Source of the DNA: Pseudomonadota bacterium
GTDB lineage: Bacteria; Desulfobacterota; Desulfovibrionia; Desulfovibrionales; Desulfovibrionaceae
Reading direction: 5' to 3'
DNA: 64,000 bases
Assembly: GCA_023460395.1 (NCBI GenBank)
Contig: JAEWQB010000017.1
Span: forward strand, 1-64,000
The notes under the pieces are model-generated. The model was not told the origin of the DNA, did not search any database, and worked only from the letters and a program-made list of their open reading frames with translations. Below are positions 16,175 through 24,798 of this stretch, in pieces. Positions within the stretch are counted from its first letter, which is position 1; every line of letters starts with the position of its first letter. The position numbers and the translations under genes are program-made.

Positions 16175-17409
16175 ACGACCGGACAACCATAAACGACATC
16201 ATCGGCATCGAGCACAGCAAACTCAATTTTTTTCAGGAACTCCAGCATACGGTGGAAGAGCTACAGGCCAGCCACAAACGCTCGGAGACGCAGCGCCGGG
16301 AAATCGCTGCCATTTTTGACGGTATCACGGACTTAATGATGGTGCTCTCAGAAGACATGCGCATTATTTCCGTCAACCATGTCTTCATGGACATCTTCCC
16401 CGGCAGCATGCCACATGGCCGATTTTGTTACGAATTCTTTACATCAAACTCCGTTCCGTGCCCCACCTGTCCGGCATTCCGCTCTCTCAAAACAGACACC
16501 GTTTGCCGGGAAACCGCCATATTCCGCATCGGCGGGCGCAACATGCATTTTGAAATGGTCGCCTCTCCGCTGAAAAGTCCGCACCTCACCGAACATCGGG
16601 TGCTTATTTTCAAACGCAACGTGACCATGGAAAAAGAGTATCAGGCGAAATTTTACCAAGCGGAAAAGATGGCTACCACAGGCGTCCTTGCTGCGGGAGT
16701 GGCGCATGAAATCAACAACCCGCTTACCGCGGTTTCCGGCTTTGCCGAAGGGCTGCGCCGCCGTCTGCCCCGGCTGGAGGGCCGCATTGACGACGAACTG
16801 CTTAATGATTTTCGCGAATACACAGACACCATTCTGCGCGAGTGCGAGCGTTGTCAGACCATTGTGCAGACCCTGCTTACCTTCGGACGGCCCGTCATGG
16901 CCCCTTTCGCCCCGGTTTCCCTGAACAAAGTCGTGCACGATACCGTGCGTATTCTTCAGCATCACGTAAAAAAGTGCCCCGGCCTGCGGGTGGAAGAAGT
17001 GCTGGACGAAACCCTGCCCATGATTGAAGGCGATGAGGGCCAGCTTAAACAGGTTGTACTCAACTTGCTTACCAACGCCATGGACGCCATGGACGTTGCG
17101 GACCACGGCGGATGTATAACCATTGCCACCTCTCCGCAAAAAAACGGCGTATTACTGGAAGTGCGCGACACCGGCTGCGGCATAGACCCCGACAAGCTGG
17201 ATAAACTTTTCGAGCCGTTCTACACCACCAAATCCGTGGGGAAGGGAATAGGCATAGGACTTTCCACCTGTTACAGCATTGTAAGGGAACATCAGGGGGA
17301 TATCAGCGCTTCCAGCGCTCCGGGCCGGGGAACATGCTTCACCGTGGTTCTGCCCGCCAAACAACCGGAACGCCCGGAACGGGATGATGCCCACGCCCTG
17401 CTCTATTAA
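16168..17409 (+). CDS. PAS-domain sensor histidine kinase, 413 aa
   Basis: A soluble sensor kinase without membrane segments. Residues 1-40 are coiled coil, and a PAS domain spans about 45-160 with an unusual Cys cluster (VPCPTCPAF) that could hold a metal or sense redox, although this motif is common in related PAS proteins. The H-box GVAHEINNPLTAVSGFAEGL has its His. The N-box is NLLTNAMDAMD, and the G-boxes are DTGCGIDPDKLDKLFEPFYTTK and GIGIGLSTCYSIV. All catalytic blocks are intact. The start at 16168 overlaps the ADH stop (ATGGTAG) after GAGGAA. The gene downstream is the matching response regulator. Confidence 0.93.
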   Translation: MVDDRTTINDIIGIEHSKLNFFQELQHTVEELQASHKRSETQRREIAAIFDGITDLMMVLSEDMRIISVNHVFMDIFPGSMPHGRFCYEFFTSNSVPCPTCPAFRSLKTDTVCRETAIFRIGGRNMHFEMVASPLKSPHLTEHRVLIFKRNVTMEKEYQAKFYQAEKMATTGVLAAGVAHEINNPLTAVSGFAEGLRRRLPRLEGRIDDELLNDFREYTDTILRECERCQTIVQTLLTFGRPVMAPFAPVSLNKVVHDTVRILQHHVKKCPGLRVEEVLDETLPMIEGDEGQLKQVVLNLLTNAMDAMDVADHGGCITIATSPQKNGVLLEVRDTGCGIDPDKLDKLFEPFYTTKSVGKGIGIGLSTCYSIVREHQGDISASSAPGRGTCFTVVLPAKQPERPERDDAHALLY

Positions 17410-17460
17410 CTGTCACCAGCCGCAACACGTCTCACCCTTCTCGATCACAGGCGGTACCGC

Positions 17461-18810
17461 ATGAGCACCAGTTACTCCATCCTTGTCATTGACGATGAAG
17501 AATCTATCCTGAAGCTGCTGTCACGCGAACTGGCATCAGCGGAGCGTGCCGTGGACACGGCGGACAGCGCGCGCATCGCACGGGAGCGTCTGAGCAAAAA
17601 ACGCTACGATGTCATTATCTCAGACATTCGCTTGCCCGATGGTGACGGGTTGGACCTTTTGGTGGAATTCCGGGGGCTGTACCCGGATGTGGAAGTCATC
17701 CTGATTACCGGACATGGTGACATCAACAACGCGGTAGAGGCAATGCGCATAGGCGCATACGACTACATTCCCAAACCATTCAATCTTGACAAAATGGAGC
17801 TGGTGGTTTCCCGCGCCTACCAGCGGGCCTGCATGCAACAGGAAAACCGGACCTACCGACATACGTGGTGTTCGCTTCCCCCCAATAAACTCGTGGGGAA
17901 CTCCACAGTCATCCGGCAATTGCGTTTTCTCATAGACAAAGTTGCCCCCACGGAAGTGCCCGTGCTCATCACCGGAGACAGCGGCGCCGGCAAGGATGTG
18001 GTGGCGCAGGCCATTCAGGCGGGCGGAACACGGTCAGAGCGTCCGTTTATCATCAAAAATTGCGCCACGTTACAGAAAGACCTTATGCGCAGCGAGTTAT
18101 TCGGTCATACCCGTGGGTCTTTTACCGGAGCCACAGAAGACCGGGAGGGCCTGTTCACCTTTGCAGACACCGGAACTCTTTTTTTGGACGAAATCGGCGA
18201 GTTGCCTCTGGAATTGCAGGGAGCCCTCCTGCGCGTGCTGGAAGCCCGCCGCTACCGCCGCGTGGGAGAAAAAAACGAACGCCGCATAGACATCCGCTTT
18301 CTTTTCGCCACCAGCCGGAACCTCGCCGCCGGAGTGAGCGCGGGCACCTTCAATGAAGCCCTTTTTCACCGCATCAACGTATTCAACATCAACATTCCTC
18401 CCCTGCGGGACCACAAAGAAGACATTCCCCTGCTGGCTGAACATTTTCTTGGTCGTTTCGCCACCAGCATGGGGCACGCCCCGCTTACCATCAGCGACAA
18501 GGCCATGCAGGCCCTCATCGCCTACGACTGGCCCGGCAATATCCGCGAATTACGCAACGTGCTGGAACGCAGCATCATCCTCTCGGAAGGCGACGTCATT
18601 TCCGACCGCTCGCTTCCTCAGGAACTAGCTGCCGCCGTAGCCGGCAGTCGCCGCACACCGCAAACAGTTTTTTCTCTGGAAGACATGGAACGCGAACACA
18701 TTATTCGTGCGCTTGAATACTGCAAAGGCAACCGGCAACACACCGCGCAGGCACTCGGTATCGGCAGGAAAACCCTGTACCGGAAGATGGAAAAGTATTC
18801 CCTTTCCTAG
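17461..18810 (+). CDS. Sigma-54-dependent NtrC-type response regulator, 449 aa (GSFTGA variant)
   Basis: The receiver domain (1-120) has all key residues: IDDEE, phosphoacceptor in VIISDIRLPDGDG, the Thr in LITGHGD and the Lys in IPKPF. The AAA+ domain (about 145-380) has Walker A GDSGAGKD, Walker B LFLDEIGEL and the arginine-finger region. The loop that contacts sigma-54 reads GSFTGA instead of GAFTGA. The C-terminal Fis-type helix-turn-helix is GNRQHTAQALGIGRKTLYRKMEKY. It lies 51 bp after its kinase. Likely targets are the sigma-54 promoter with palindromes in front of the second ADH, and possibly the dctP promoter. Confidence 0.95.
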   Translation: MSTSYSILVIDDEESILKLLSRELASAERAVDTADSARIARERLSKKRYDVIISDIRLPDGDGLDLLVEFRGLYPDVEVILITGHGDINNAVEAMRIGAYDYIPKPFNLDKMELVVSRAYQRACMQQENRTYRHTWCSLPPNKLVGNSTVIRQLRFLIDKVAPTEVPVLITGDSGAGKDVVAQAIQAGGTRSERPFIIKNCATLQKDLMRSELFGHTRGSFTGATEDREGLFTFADTGTLFLDEIGELPLELQGALLRVLEARRYRRVGEKNERRIDIRFLFATSRNLAAGVSAGTFNEALFHRINVFNINIPPLRDHKEDIPLLAEHFLGRFATSMGHAPLTISDKAMQALIAYDWPGNIRELRNVLERSIILSEGDVISDRSLPQELAAAVAGSRRTPQTVFSLEDMEREHIIRALEYCKGNRQHTAQALGIGRKTLYRKMEKYSLS

Positions 18811-19201
18811 CCGTTCGCCGCGCGGTGCTCCAACCTGAGCCAAGCCCGTGGCAAGCTTTTCCGAGGATACCCCGCAGGCATCCCACTCTTTTCCACGCAC
18901 CACACCTGCGCCGCAGACTCACGGCTTCGCCTTTCAGAGAGCATAGCGCCGGAAAACACCGCCGACACAACTGAGTCTGTCCCGAAACTGTGTCAGCCCG
19001 TCATGGCACCTTCCCGCCATCTTCCCGCCCTCCAGCAGGCTCCTTCCGCCACTTGTGCCATGCCGGGCCATTTTCCCCCCTCCCTCACCGCGACACGGAG
19101 TAAGCGGACAGGCCCCTATGTGCAACATTATTTTAAATACATTCGTGACACACGACCTTTAAAAAAAGCGTGTCAAAGCGACCCAATTCCCCTCTTCCGG
19201 T

Positions 19202-19303
19202 GTGTCACTCTGACACGTAAGGCAATATCCTGAAATACCACGTTTTTTAATGATGTTTTCCCTAACCGGCTCCCCCCCGTACACCAGTGTCCCCATTCGA
19301 CAC
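19202..19303. promoter_or_regulatory. Enhancer-type palindromes GTGTC-N-GACAC
   Basis: GTGTCA-CTC-TGACAC (19202-19216) is a perfect palindrome. GTGTC-N7-GACAC (19287-19303) is a second. Weaker copies are TCGTG-ACA-CACGA (19143-19155) and GTGTC near 19170. They lie about 55-215 bp before the -24 element, the position expected for binding sites of the neighbouring NtrC-type regulator. Confidence 0.55.
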
Positions 19304-19357
19304 AGATTGCAACAAAGCGATTTTTTCTAACACATCGGTTTTATACCTGTTATAGTT

Positions 19358-19374
19358 TGGCATAGCCCTTGCCT
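19358..19374 (+). promoter_or_regulatory. Sigma-54 promoter of the second iron ADH
   Basis: TGGCAT-AGCCC-TTGCC matches the consensus TGGCAC-N5-TTGCW with the GG and GC pairs in register. It lies about 80 bp before the ATG. Confidence 0.8.
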
Positions 19375-19450
19375 AGAAAAGGAGTGAAACAGGCATAGTG
19401 GCGAACCGTTCCGCTTCCTTCTCACCCACCCGCAACATACGGAGAGAGTT

Positions 19451-20632
19451 ATGGCAGTACGAGAACAGGTCTTCGGTTTCTTCATTCCCAGTGTTACGCT
19501 GATGGGCATCGGCGCACACAAAGAAATCCCCGCGAAAATTCGCGCACTGGGGAGCAAGAAACCGTTGCTGGTTACGGACAAGGGCATCACCAAGGCCGGT
19601 ATTACACAACAGATTGTGGACCTGCTTAAGGAACACAAAATGGATTGTGTGGTCTATGATGAAACCGTGCCCAACCCCACGGATGAAAACGTTCATCACG
19701 GCGTGGACGCGTATAAAAAAAATAAGTGCGATTCACTCATCACCCTGGGTGGAGGAAGCTCCCACGACTGTGGCAAAGGCGTGGGACTCGTCGTTGCCAA
19801 CGGTGGAAAAATTCATGATTTCGAAGGGCTTGACAAATCTATCAACCCCATGCCGCCCTATCTCGCAGTAAACACCACGGCGGGAACTGCGTCGGAAATG
19901 ACCCGCTTCTGCATTATCACCGACACATCCCGCAAAGTGAAAATGGCCATTGTGGACTGGCGCTGCACTCCCACTATCGCCATTGACGATCCGCTGCTCA
20001 TGATGGGCATGCCTCCGGCACTCACCGCCGCCACGGGAATGGACGCCCTCACACACGCCGTGGAGGCCTATGTCTCCACCATCGCCACCCCCATGACCGA
20101 CGCCTGCGCCGAAAAGGCCATCAAGCTGGTCTTCACGCATTTACGTCGCGCCGTCGCCAACGGGCAGGATATCGATGCACGCGAAGGCATGTGCTATGCG
20201 CAATATCTCGCAGGCATGGCTTTCAACAACGCCAGTCTGGGCCACGTACACGCTATGGCGCACCAATTGGGCGGATTCTATGACCTGCCGCACGGTGAGT
20301 GTAACGCCATTTTGCTGCCGCATGTGGAACAGTTCAACCTCATCTCCCGTGTGGAACGGTTTGCCGAAATGGCTGTCTGGATGGGCGAGCATGTGGAAAA
20401 TCTTAGCCCTCGCGCCGCAGCCGAGCGCTGCCTTGTCGCCATCCGCCAGCTCTCCGCAGATGTGGGCATTCCTTCCGGGTTGGTCGAACTGGGCAAACGC
20501 TACGGCAAAAAGGTGAAAGCCGAAGATATTCCCACCATGACCGCTAACGCGCAAAAAGATGCTTGCGGCCTGACAAACCCCCGGCGCCCTACAGACGCCG
20601 ACGTCATGGCCATATACAAGGCCGCTCTGTAA
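19451..20632 (+). CDS. Iron-containing alcohol dehydrogenase, 393 aa (second copy)
   Basis: A group III Fe-dependent alcohol dehydrogenase of the type abundant in Desulfovibrio. The coenzyme motif is ITLGGGSSHDCGKG near residue 98. The metal ligands are in TGMDALTHAVEAYVS and GHVHAMAHQLGGFYDLPHGECNAILLPH. All expected Asp and His residues are present and the length is normal. The ATG has GGAGAG upstream. It is a monocistronic unit with its own sigma-54 promoter, regulated most likely by the two-component pair just upstream. It could reduce acetaldehyde from EutBC or oxidise ethanol during growth on alcohols. Confidence 0.96.
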   Translation: MAVREQVFGFFIPSVTLMGIGAHKEIPAKIRALGSKKPLLVTDKGITKAGITQQIVDLLKEHKMDCVVYDETVPNPTDENVHHGVDAYKKNKCDSLITLGGGSSHDCGKGVGLVVANGGKIHDFEGLDKSINPMPPYLAVNTTAGTASEMTRFCIITDTSRKVKMAIVDWRCTPTIAIDDPLLMMGMPPALTAATGMDALTHAVEAYVSTIATPMTDACAEKAIKLVFTHLRRAVANGQDIDAREGMCYAQYLAGMAFNNASLGHVHAMAHQLGGFYDLPHGECNAILLPHVEQFNLISRVERFAEMAVWMGEHVENLSPRAAAERCLVAIRQLSADVGIPSGLVELGKRYGKKVKAEDIPTMTANAQKDACGLTNPRRPTDADVMAIYKAAL

Positions 20633-20652
20633 CCTCCGAACCACGAGGGGTT

Positions 20653-20745
20653 GCGGAAGGGGTGCCCGCCCCTTTCCGCACCTCCAGCAACCCCGGGAGA
20701 CTGAGCGAGTCCGTCCCGCCACCGTACAATATGGTGGCGGGACGG
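20653..20745. terminator. Two strong hairpins after the second iron ADH
   Basis: GCGGAAGGGG pairs with CCCCTTTCCGC (20653-20679), and CCGTCCCGCCACC with GGTGGCGGGACGG (20711-20745). Neither has a T-run, so termination may be Rho-assisted. The remaining sequence up to 21172 has a possible TTGACG -35 box near 20794 but no gene I can support. Confidence 0.5.
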
Positions 20746-21172
20746 CCATTCGGCGGAACCTCCGCCACACAAAGTCCCGCACACAGAATCCTGTTGACGG
20801 CCTGACAACCCCCTTTGTCCTCCGGGACGATGGTCACGCCCGCAAACAGAGCGTTTTGTAGCCGCATACCGCACGAAACCACGGAAAGGAGACCCGCCCC
20901 TTCCCGTTTCGGACATCCCAAGGCGACAAACGCACCCGCCCTGCCACCATCCGGTGGCGGGGCATTCATGCTTTTCCCGCCAGCTTGTCGCGGGCGGCTT
21001 GCGCAGTTCTTCGCCCAACGCTAGAGTCATCCCCACAGCGTCCCCTGTCCGCAAGCGCGTGCCGCCCGGACACAATACCAAAGGCCGCGATGTCCGCGCC
21101 CCGGCAACCGGTGCGCTCCTTCAAGCCCTAACTCAAACCCCGCGCCAGCCGGAGCGTCCACCCAAAAATTCT

Positions 21173-22861
21173 ATGCCTGAAACGCCTGAATCTCTCCCCC
21201 GTCTCTCCGATGAGCCGGTCCAACCGCCCCCCCCCGCCGCAACCGGGGAAACGACAGGCGTGCCGCGCATGCGCCGCGAAGAGCAAGACCTTCGCAGCTT
21301 CTTCGACAATGCGGTGGAAGGTATGTTCCGCAAATCCCGCACCGGGGTATTTCTGCTGGTTAATCCCGCCATGGCCCGCATTTTCGGCTATCCTTCCCCC
21401 GGTGCCATGCTGCGTCTGTTTCCTGAAGAACGTGCGTCTATCCTGCTGGACGCACCGCGTTTTCTTTCACTACTAGAGACGCTGAAAACGCACGGCAGTA
21501 TCCACAATTTTGAACTCCAATTTCGCCGCCGCGACGGCAGATTGGTCTGGGCGCTTATAAACGCCCGCGCGGTGTACACGACCAAAGGCTCCATACGCTA
21601 TTATGAAGGAACGCTGGTAGACATCACCCAACGCAAGGAAGCGGAGTTTCAGCATGCGTTTATCGAAGAGCAGGTGCGCCAGTCACAGAAACTGGAAGCG
21701 GTAAGCATTCTCGCGGGCGGCATGGCTGCGGACTTCGGCACCTTGCTGCGCCCCATGCTTCGCCACACCGAAGCCGCCCTGCACGCCGTACCGGAAGACC
21801 ATCCCGCCCGCCCAAACTTAAACGAAGTGTTAGGGGCGGCGAACCGGGCCAAAGCGCTTATGCACCAATTTTTAGCCATCAGCCGCCAGCGCGAAGGCGA
21901 AAAGCATCCGCTTGCCCTTTCCTCCGTGGTATTAGAGGTGCTGGACGACCTGCTGCCCGCTCTGCCGGAAAACATAGAATTACACGAAGATCTTTCCGCC
22001 CGCCCGGACACGGTATTAGCCGACCCCGTGCAAATGCGGCAGGTGCTCGAAGCGCTTATCAGCAACGCGGTGCGGGCCATTCACCAGTGTGGAGGCGAGG
22101 GGGCCATAAGCGTTAGCCTGCGCAATGTGGAACTGGACGAACGCACGGCGGCGTTCCGTGCGGACCTAAGTCCCGGACAGTATCTGCGTTTGACTGTGCA
22201 AGACACAGGATGCGGTATGTCTGAGCTGGTGGCTTCCCGCATTTTTGACCCCTGTTTCACCACCGAATCCGCTAGTGGGGCACAAGGTCTGGGCCTTTCC
22301 GTGGCCCACGGCATTGCCCGCGCCCACGACGGCGGCATTACCGTGCTCTCCGAAGAGGGGTTAGGCTCCACCTTCTGCGTATACCTGCCCGCCCACGCCC
22401 GCGAGGTGGATCAGACACAGCCGCTGGCCCCGGCCCCACGGCTTGGCAGTGAACGCATTCTGGTGGTGGACGACAGCGCCAGCGAATTGCGGAAATGGCG
22501 GGGACTGCTGGCCCCTCTGGGCTATCGTATTGACACCGCTTCCGGTAGCGTGGAGTCTCTGCGCATGTTCATGGAGTCGCCCTCCACGTTTGATCTTGTG
22601 GTGACCGCCTATAGCCTGCCGCAAATGAACGGGTTGGAATTGGCGCGTGTCATTCGCGGCATTCGCCCAGATACCCGCGTGGCGCTTTGCCGCGAACCGG
22701 CAGATCCGGTAACGGTGGACCTTGCCTACGAATCTGGCATATGTTGCGTCACCCGCAAGCCGCTGGCCTCGCAAACCATGCTGCGATTGCTGGAAACCGC
22801 ACTCGACGCGACACCGCCCCCCCGGACAACGGCCCACGGCCCGTCCGGTATGGCCGGATAA
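21173..22861 (+). CDS. PAS pseudo-histidine kinase with pseudo-receiver domain, 562 aa
   Basis: The order is a disordered Pro-rich N-terminus (1-35), a PAS domain (about 40-155, FFDNAVEGMFRKS), a dimerisation domain, an ATPase domain and a C-terminal receiver. In the H-box, where relatives read LAGGIAHDFNNLL, this protein reads LAGGMAADFGTLL: the phosphoacceptor His is Ala. The N-box (ISNAVRAI) and G-boxes (DTGCGMSELVASRIFDP, GLGLSVAHGIARAHDGG) remain. In the receiver, VVDDS and the conserved Lys remain, but the phosphoacceptor Asp is Ala (VVTAYSLPQMNG). It therefore should neither autophosphorylate on His nor accept phosphate. The start is uncertain: the ATG at 21173 lacks a ribosome binding site, and a GTG at 20954 opens the same frame. 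The atypical sigma-54 activator follows 21 bp later. Confidence 0.85.
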   Translation: MPETPESLPRLSDEPVQPPPPAATGETTGVPRMRREEQDLRSFFDNAVEGMFRKSRTGVFLLVNPAMARIFGYPSPGAMLRLFPEERASILLDAPRFLSLLETLKTHGSIHNFELQFRRRDGRLVWALINARAVYTTKGSIRYYEGTLVDITQRKEAEFQHAFIEEQVRQSQKLEAVSILAGGMAADFGTLLRPMLRHTEAALHAVPEDHPARPNLNEVLGAANRAKALMHQFLAISRQREGEKHPLALSSVVLEVLDDLLPALPENIELHEDLSARPDTVLADPVQMRQVLEALISNAVRAIHQCGGEGAISVSLRNVELDERTAAFRADLSPGQYLRLTVQDTGCGMSELVASRIFDPCFTTESASGAQGLGLSVAHGIARAHDGGITVLSEEGLGSTFCVYLPAHAREVDQTQPLAPAPRLGSERILVVDDSASELRKWRGLLAPLGYRIDTASGSVESLRMFMESPSTFDLVVTAYSLPQMNGLELARVIRGIRPDTRVALCREPADPVTVDLAYESGICCVTRKPLASQTMLRLLETALDATPPPRTTAHGPSGMAG

Positions 22862-22882
22862 ACTCACGGTTACGGAACGCTC

Positions 22883-24718
22883 ATGGCACGCATACTAATT
22901 ATGGATTATGACCCCGTCTTCTGTGAGGCTCTGGGGGCTATCCTTTCCGGGCTGGGGCATCACGCCGAGCATGCGCAAACCTTGGAAACGGCTGCGGCCT
23001 CCGGGGCAGCCCGCCGCGCGGACGTGATATTCCTCAATGCCGCAATGCCGGACGGCAGCGGGCTGGATGTTTTACCCCACCTGCGGGCGCTCCCCGCGCG
23101 GCCTGAAGTCATCCTCATCACAGATTCCGCTACGGCGGACGGCGCGGAGCGGGCCATTCGCAACGGCGCGTGGGACTATGTGGCAAAACAGGGGGGAGCG
23201 GACAGGATGGTGCTTCCCCTCATCCGCGCGCTGGAATATCGCGACAGGAAACCCCACAAACGGGAAGAGCTACACCTAAAACGCGACGCTATTATCGGCA
23301 ACGGACCGGGTATAACTCGCTGTCTGGACATTGTGGCTGAAGCCGCCGCCTCTGACGCCTCGGCGTTGCTGTATGGAGAAACCGGCGTTGGCAAAGAGGT
23401 TTTCGCCCGCGCCATTCACGACAACAGCCAACGCCATGGCGGTCCCTTTGTCGCGGTGGATTGCGCCTCGCTTTCGCGCACACTGGCAGGCTCCATCCTC
23501 TTCGGTCACCGCAAAGGCGCGTTCACCGGCGCGGACAAGGACAGAGACGGGCTTGTCGCCCAAGCGCACCGGGGAACTCTCTTTCTGGATGAAGTGGGCG
23601 AGTTGCCCCTCGCCATGCAGAAAATCTTCCTGCGAGTACTCCAAGAGCACCGCTTCCGCCCGGTAGGCGGCAGGACGGAAACCACATCGGATTTCCGCCT
23701 TATTTGCGCCACCAACCGCGACATTGAGGAAATGGTTTCCCGTGGCACATTCCGTAGTGACCTTCTTTTCCGCATCCGCACGGTGGTCATGCGCATTCCC
23801 CCCCTCCGCGAACGGGTGGAAGACATTCCCGCCCTCGCGGACCACTACATCCGCAGACTTTGCGGAAAATACGGCATGTCTATGAAAGGCCTTTCCACTG
23901 ACCTGAATGCCGCGCTCGGCGCGTATCATTGGCCGGGCAACGTGCGGGAGCTTATCCACACACTGGAACGCGCGGTGCTGGCTGCGCAGGATGATTCCAA
24001 AATTTTCGCGCGGCACCTTCCCGACCATCTGCGTATCAGCATAGCCCGCCAAGCCGCCACATCAGAAGACACACCCGCGCAGCCACGGGGAACATCACAC
24101 ACGGCGTGGGGCGGCAGGAATGCGCTTCCTCCCGTCCCTTCCCCCAAGGACACCGCGCCCGTACCGGCAGCGTGGGATATTCCCGGCTCAGGAAATGCCA
24201 TGCGCCCCTCCGCGGTTTCCCCCGTGTGGCCCAGGGACATCCCCGTAACTGCGGCGGACACGTTCACACCGCCTCTGCGGCCCGGAGCCTCCTGCGTTAT
24301 TCACGAATCCACACGCACAGCACTAGACGCAGCACGGGATCAGGACACGGCACGCGTTTTCTCTGCCGCCGCTGTCTCCGGCATCTCCGGTGTCTCAGTT
24401 GCCGATCCGGTTTCCTCTTCTTCGCCCCCCCATACGGATCAGGCGGATACCCCTTCGCCAGATAAAATATCCGCGATACCGGACAAAGCCCGCGCATTCG
24501 TATCCGGTATCACGGACACAAGGGTTCCCGCCACAGACATTCTTCCGTTCAACACGTTCCGGGATAGGGTTTTTAGAGACTATCTCACTGAACTTATGGA
24601 AGAATCAGACTACAATATTCCCGTAGCCTGCACCCTCTCCGGTCTATCCCGCTCATACCTCTATGACCTTCTGAAGCGATACGAGATCCCTTCCAGCCGG
24701 AAAGGAAAGGGAAGCTAG
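22883..24718 (+). CDS. Sigma-54-dependent activator with Asp-less receiver, 611 aa
   Basis: An NtrC-like enhancer-binding protein. In the receiver (1-120) the acidic pocket is MDYDP, and the phosphoacceptor Asp is replaced by Asn (VIFLNAAMPDGSG). Thr (LITDS) and Lys (VAKQ) remain. The AAA+ domain (about 140-375) looks fully active: Walker A GETGVGKE, a standard GAFTGA, Walker B LFLDEVGEL, and LRERVEDIPALADHY. Next comes an unusually long Pro/Ser/Ala-rich linker of about 150 residues (about 395-545). The C-terminal Fis-type helix-turn-helix is YNIPVACTLSGLSRSYLYDLLKRY. It probably works with the upstream pseudo-kinase through contact rather than phosphorylation. Its 3' end carries two copies of a palindrome that recurs just downstream. 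Confidence 0.92.
   Translation: MARILIMDYDPVFCEALGAILSGLGHHAEHAQTLETAAASGAARRADVIFLNAAMPDGSGLDVLPHLRALPARPEVILITDSATADGAERAIRNGAWDYVAKQGGADRMVLPLIRALEYRDRKPHKREELHLKRDAIIGNGPGITRCLDIVAEAAASDASALLYGETGVGKEVFARAIHDNSQRHGGPFVAVDCASLSRTLAGSILFGHRKGAFTGADKDRDGLVAQAHRGTLFLDEVGELPLAMQKIFLRVLQEHRFRPVGGRTETTSDFRLICATNRDIEEMVSRGTFRSDLLFRIRTVVMRIPPLRERVEDIPALADHYIRRLCGKYGMSMKGLSTDLNAALGAYHWPGNVRELIHTLERAVLAAQDDSKIFARHLPDHLRISIARQAATSEDTPAQPRGTSHTAWGGRNALPPVPSPKDTAPVPAAWDIPGSGNAMRPSAVSPVWPRDIPVTAADTFTPPLRPGASCVIHESTRTALDAARDQDTARVFSAAAVSGISGVSVADPVSSSSPPHTDQADTPSPDKISAIPDKARAFVSGITDTRVPATDILPFNTFRDRVFRDYLTELMEESDYNIPVACTLSGLSRSYLYDLLKRYEIPSSRKGKGS
24468..24518. promoter_or_regulatory. Two intragenic TATCCG-N6-CGGACA palindromes
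   Basis: TATCCG-CGATAC-CGGACA (24468-24485) and TATCCG-GTATCA-CGGACA (24501-24518) start 33 bp apart, about three helical turns. They lie in the linker-encoding part of the sigma-54 activator gene. The same pattern recurs twice in the intergenic DNA downstream. Confidence 0.5.
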
Positions 24719-24759
24719 GTACACATCAAATCCCATTTTTTGACAGCAGGCACCCTTTT

Positions 24760-24798
24760 TGTCCTGCATTGCGGACAAAATATCCGCAATAGCGGACA
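24760..24798. promoter_or_regulatory. Two intergenic palindromes of the same family (candidate enhancer sites)
   Basis: TGTCCT-GCATTG-CGGACA (24760-24777) and TATCCG-CAATAG-CGGACA (24781-24798) start 21 bp apart, two helical turns, as in tandem enhancer sites. They lie about 95-130 bp before a sigma-54-like promoter, an ideal distance. The activator encoded immediately upstream is the likely binder. Confidence 0.6.

Larger units (their letters stand above)
18811..19450. other. 640-bp control region before the second iron ADH
   Basis: No gene is present. The region holds a run of GTGTC and GACAC half-sites (about 18963, 18990, 19092, 19147, 19170, 19202, 19212, 19287, 19299), a sigma-54 promoter near its end, and AT-rich sequence between them at 19220-19260 and 19320-19350. 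Confidence 0.6.
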
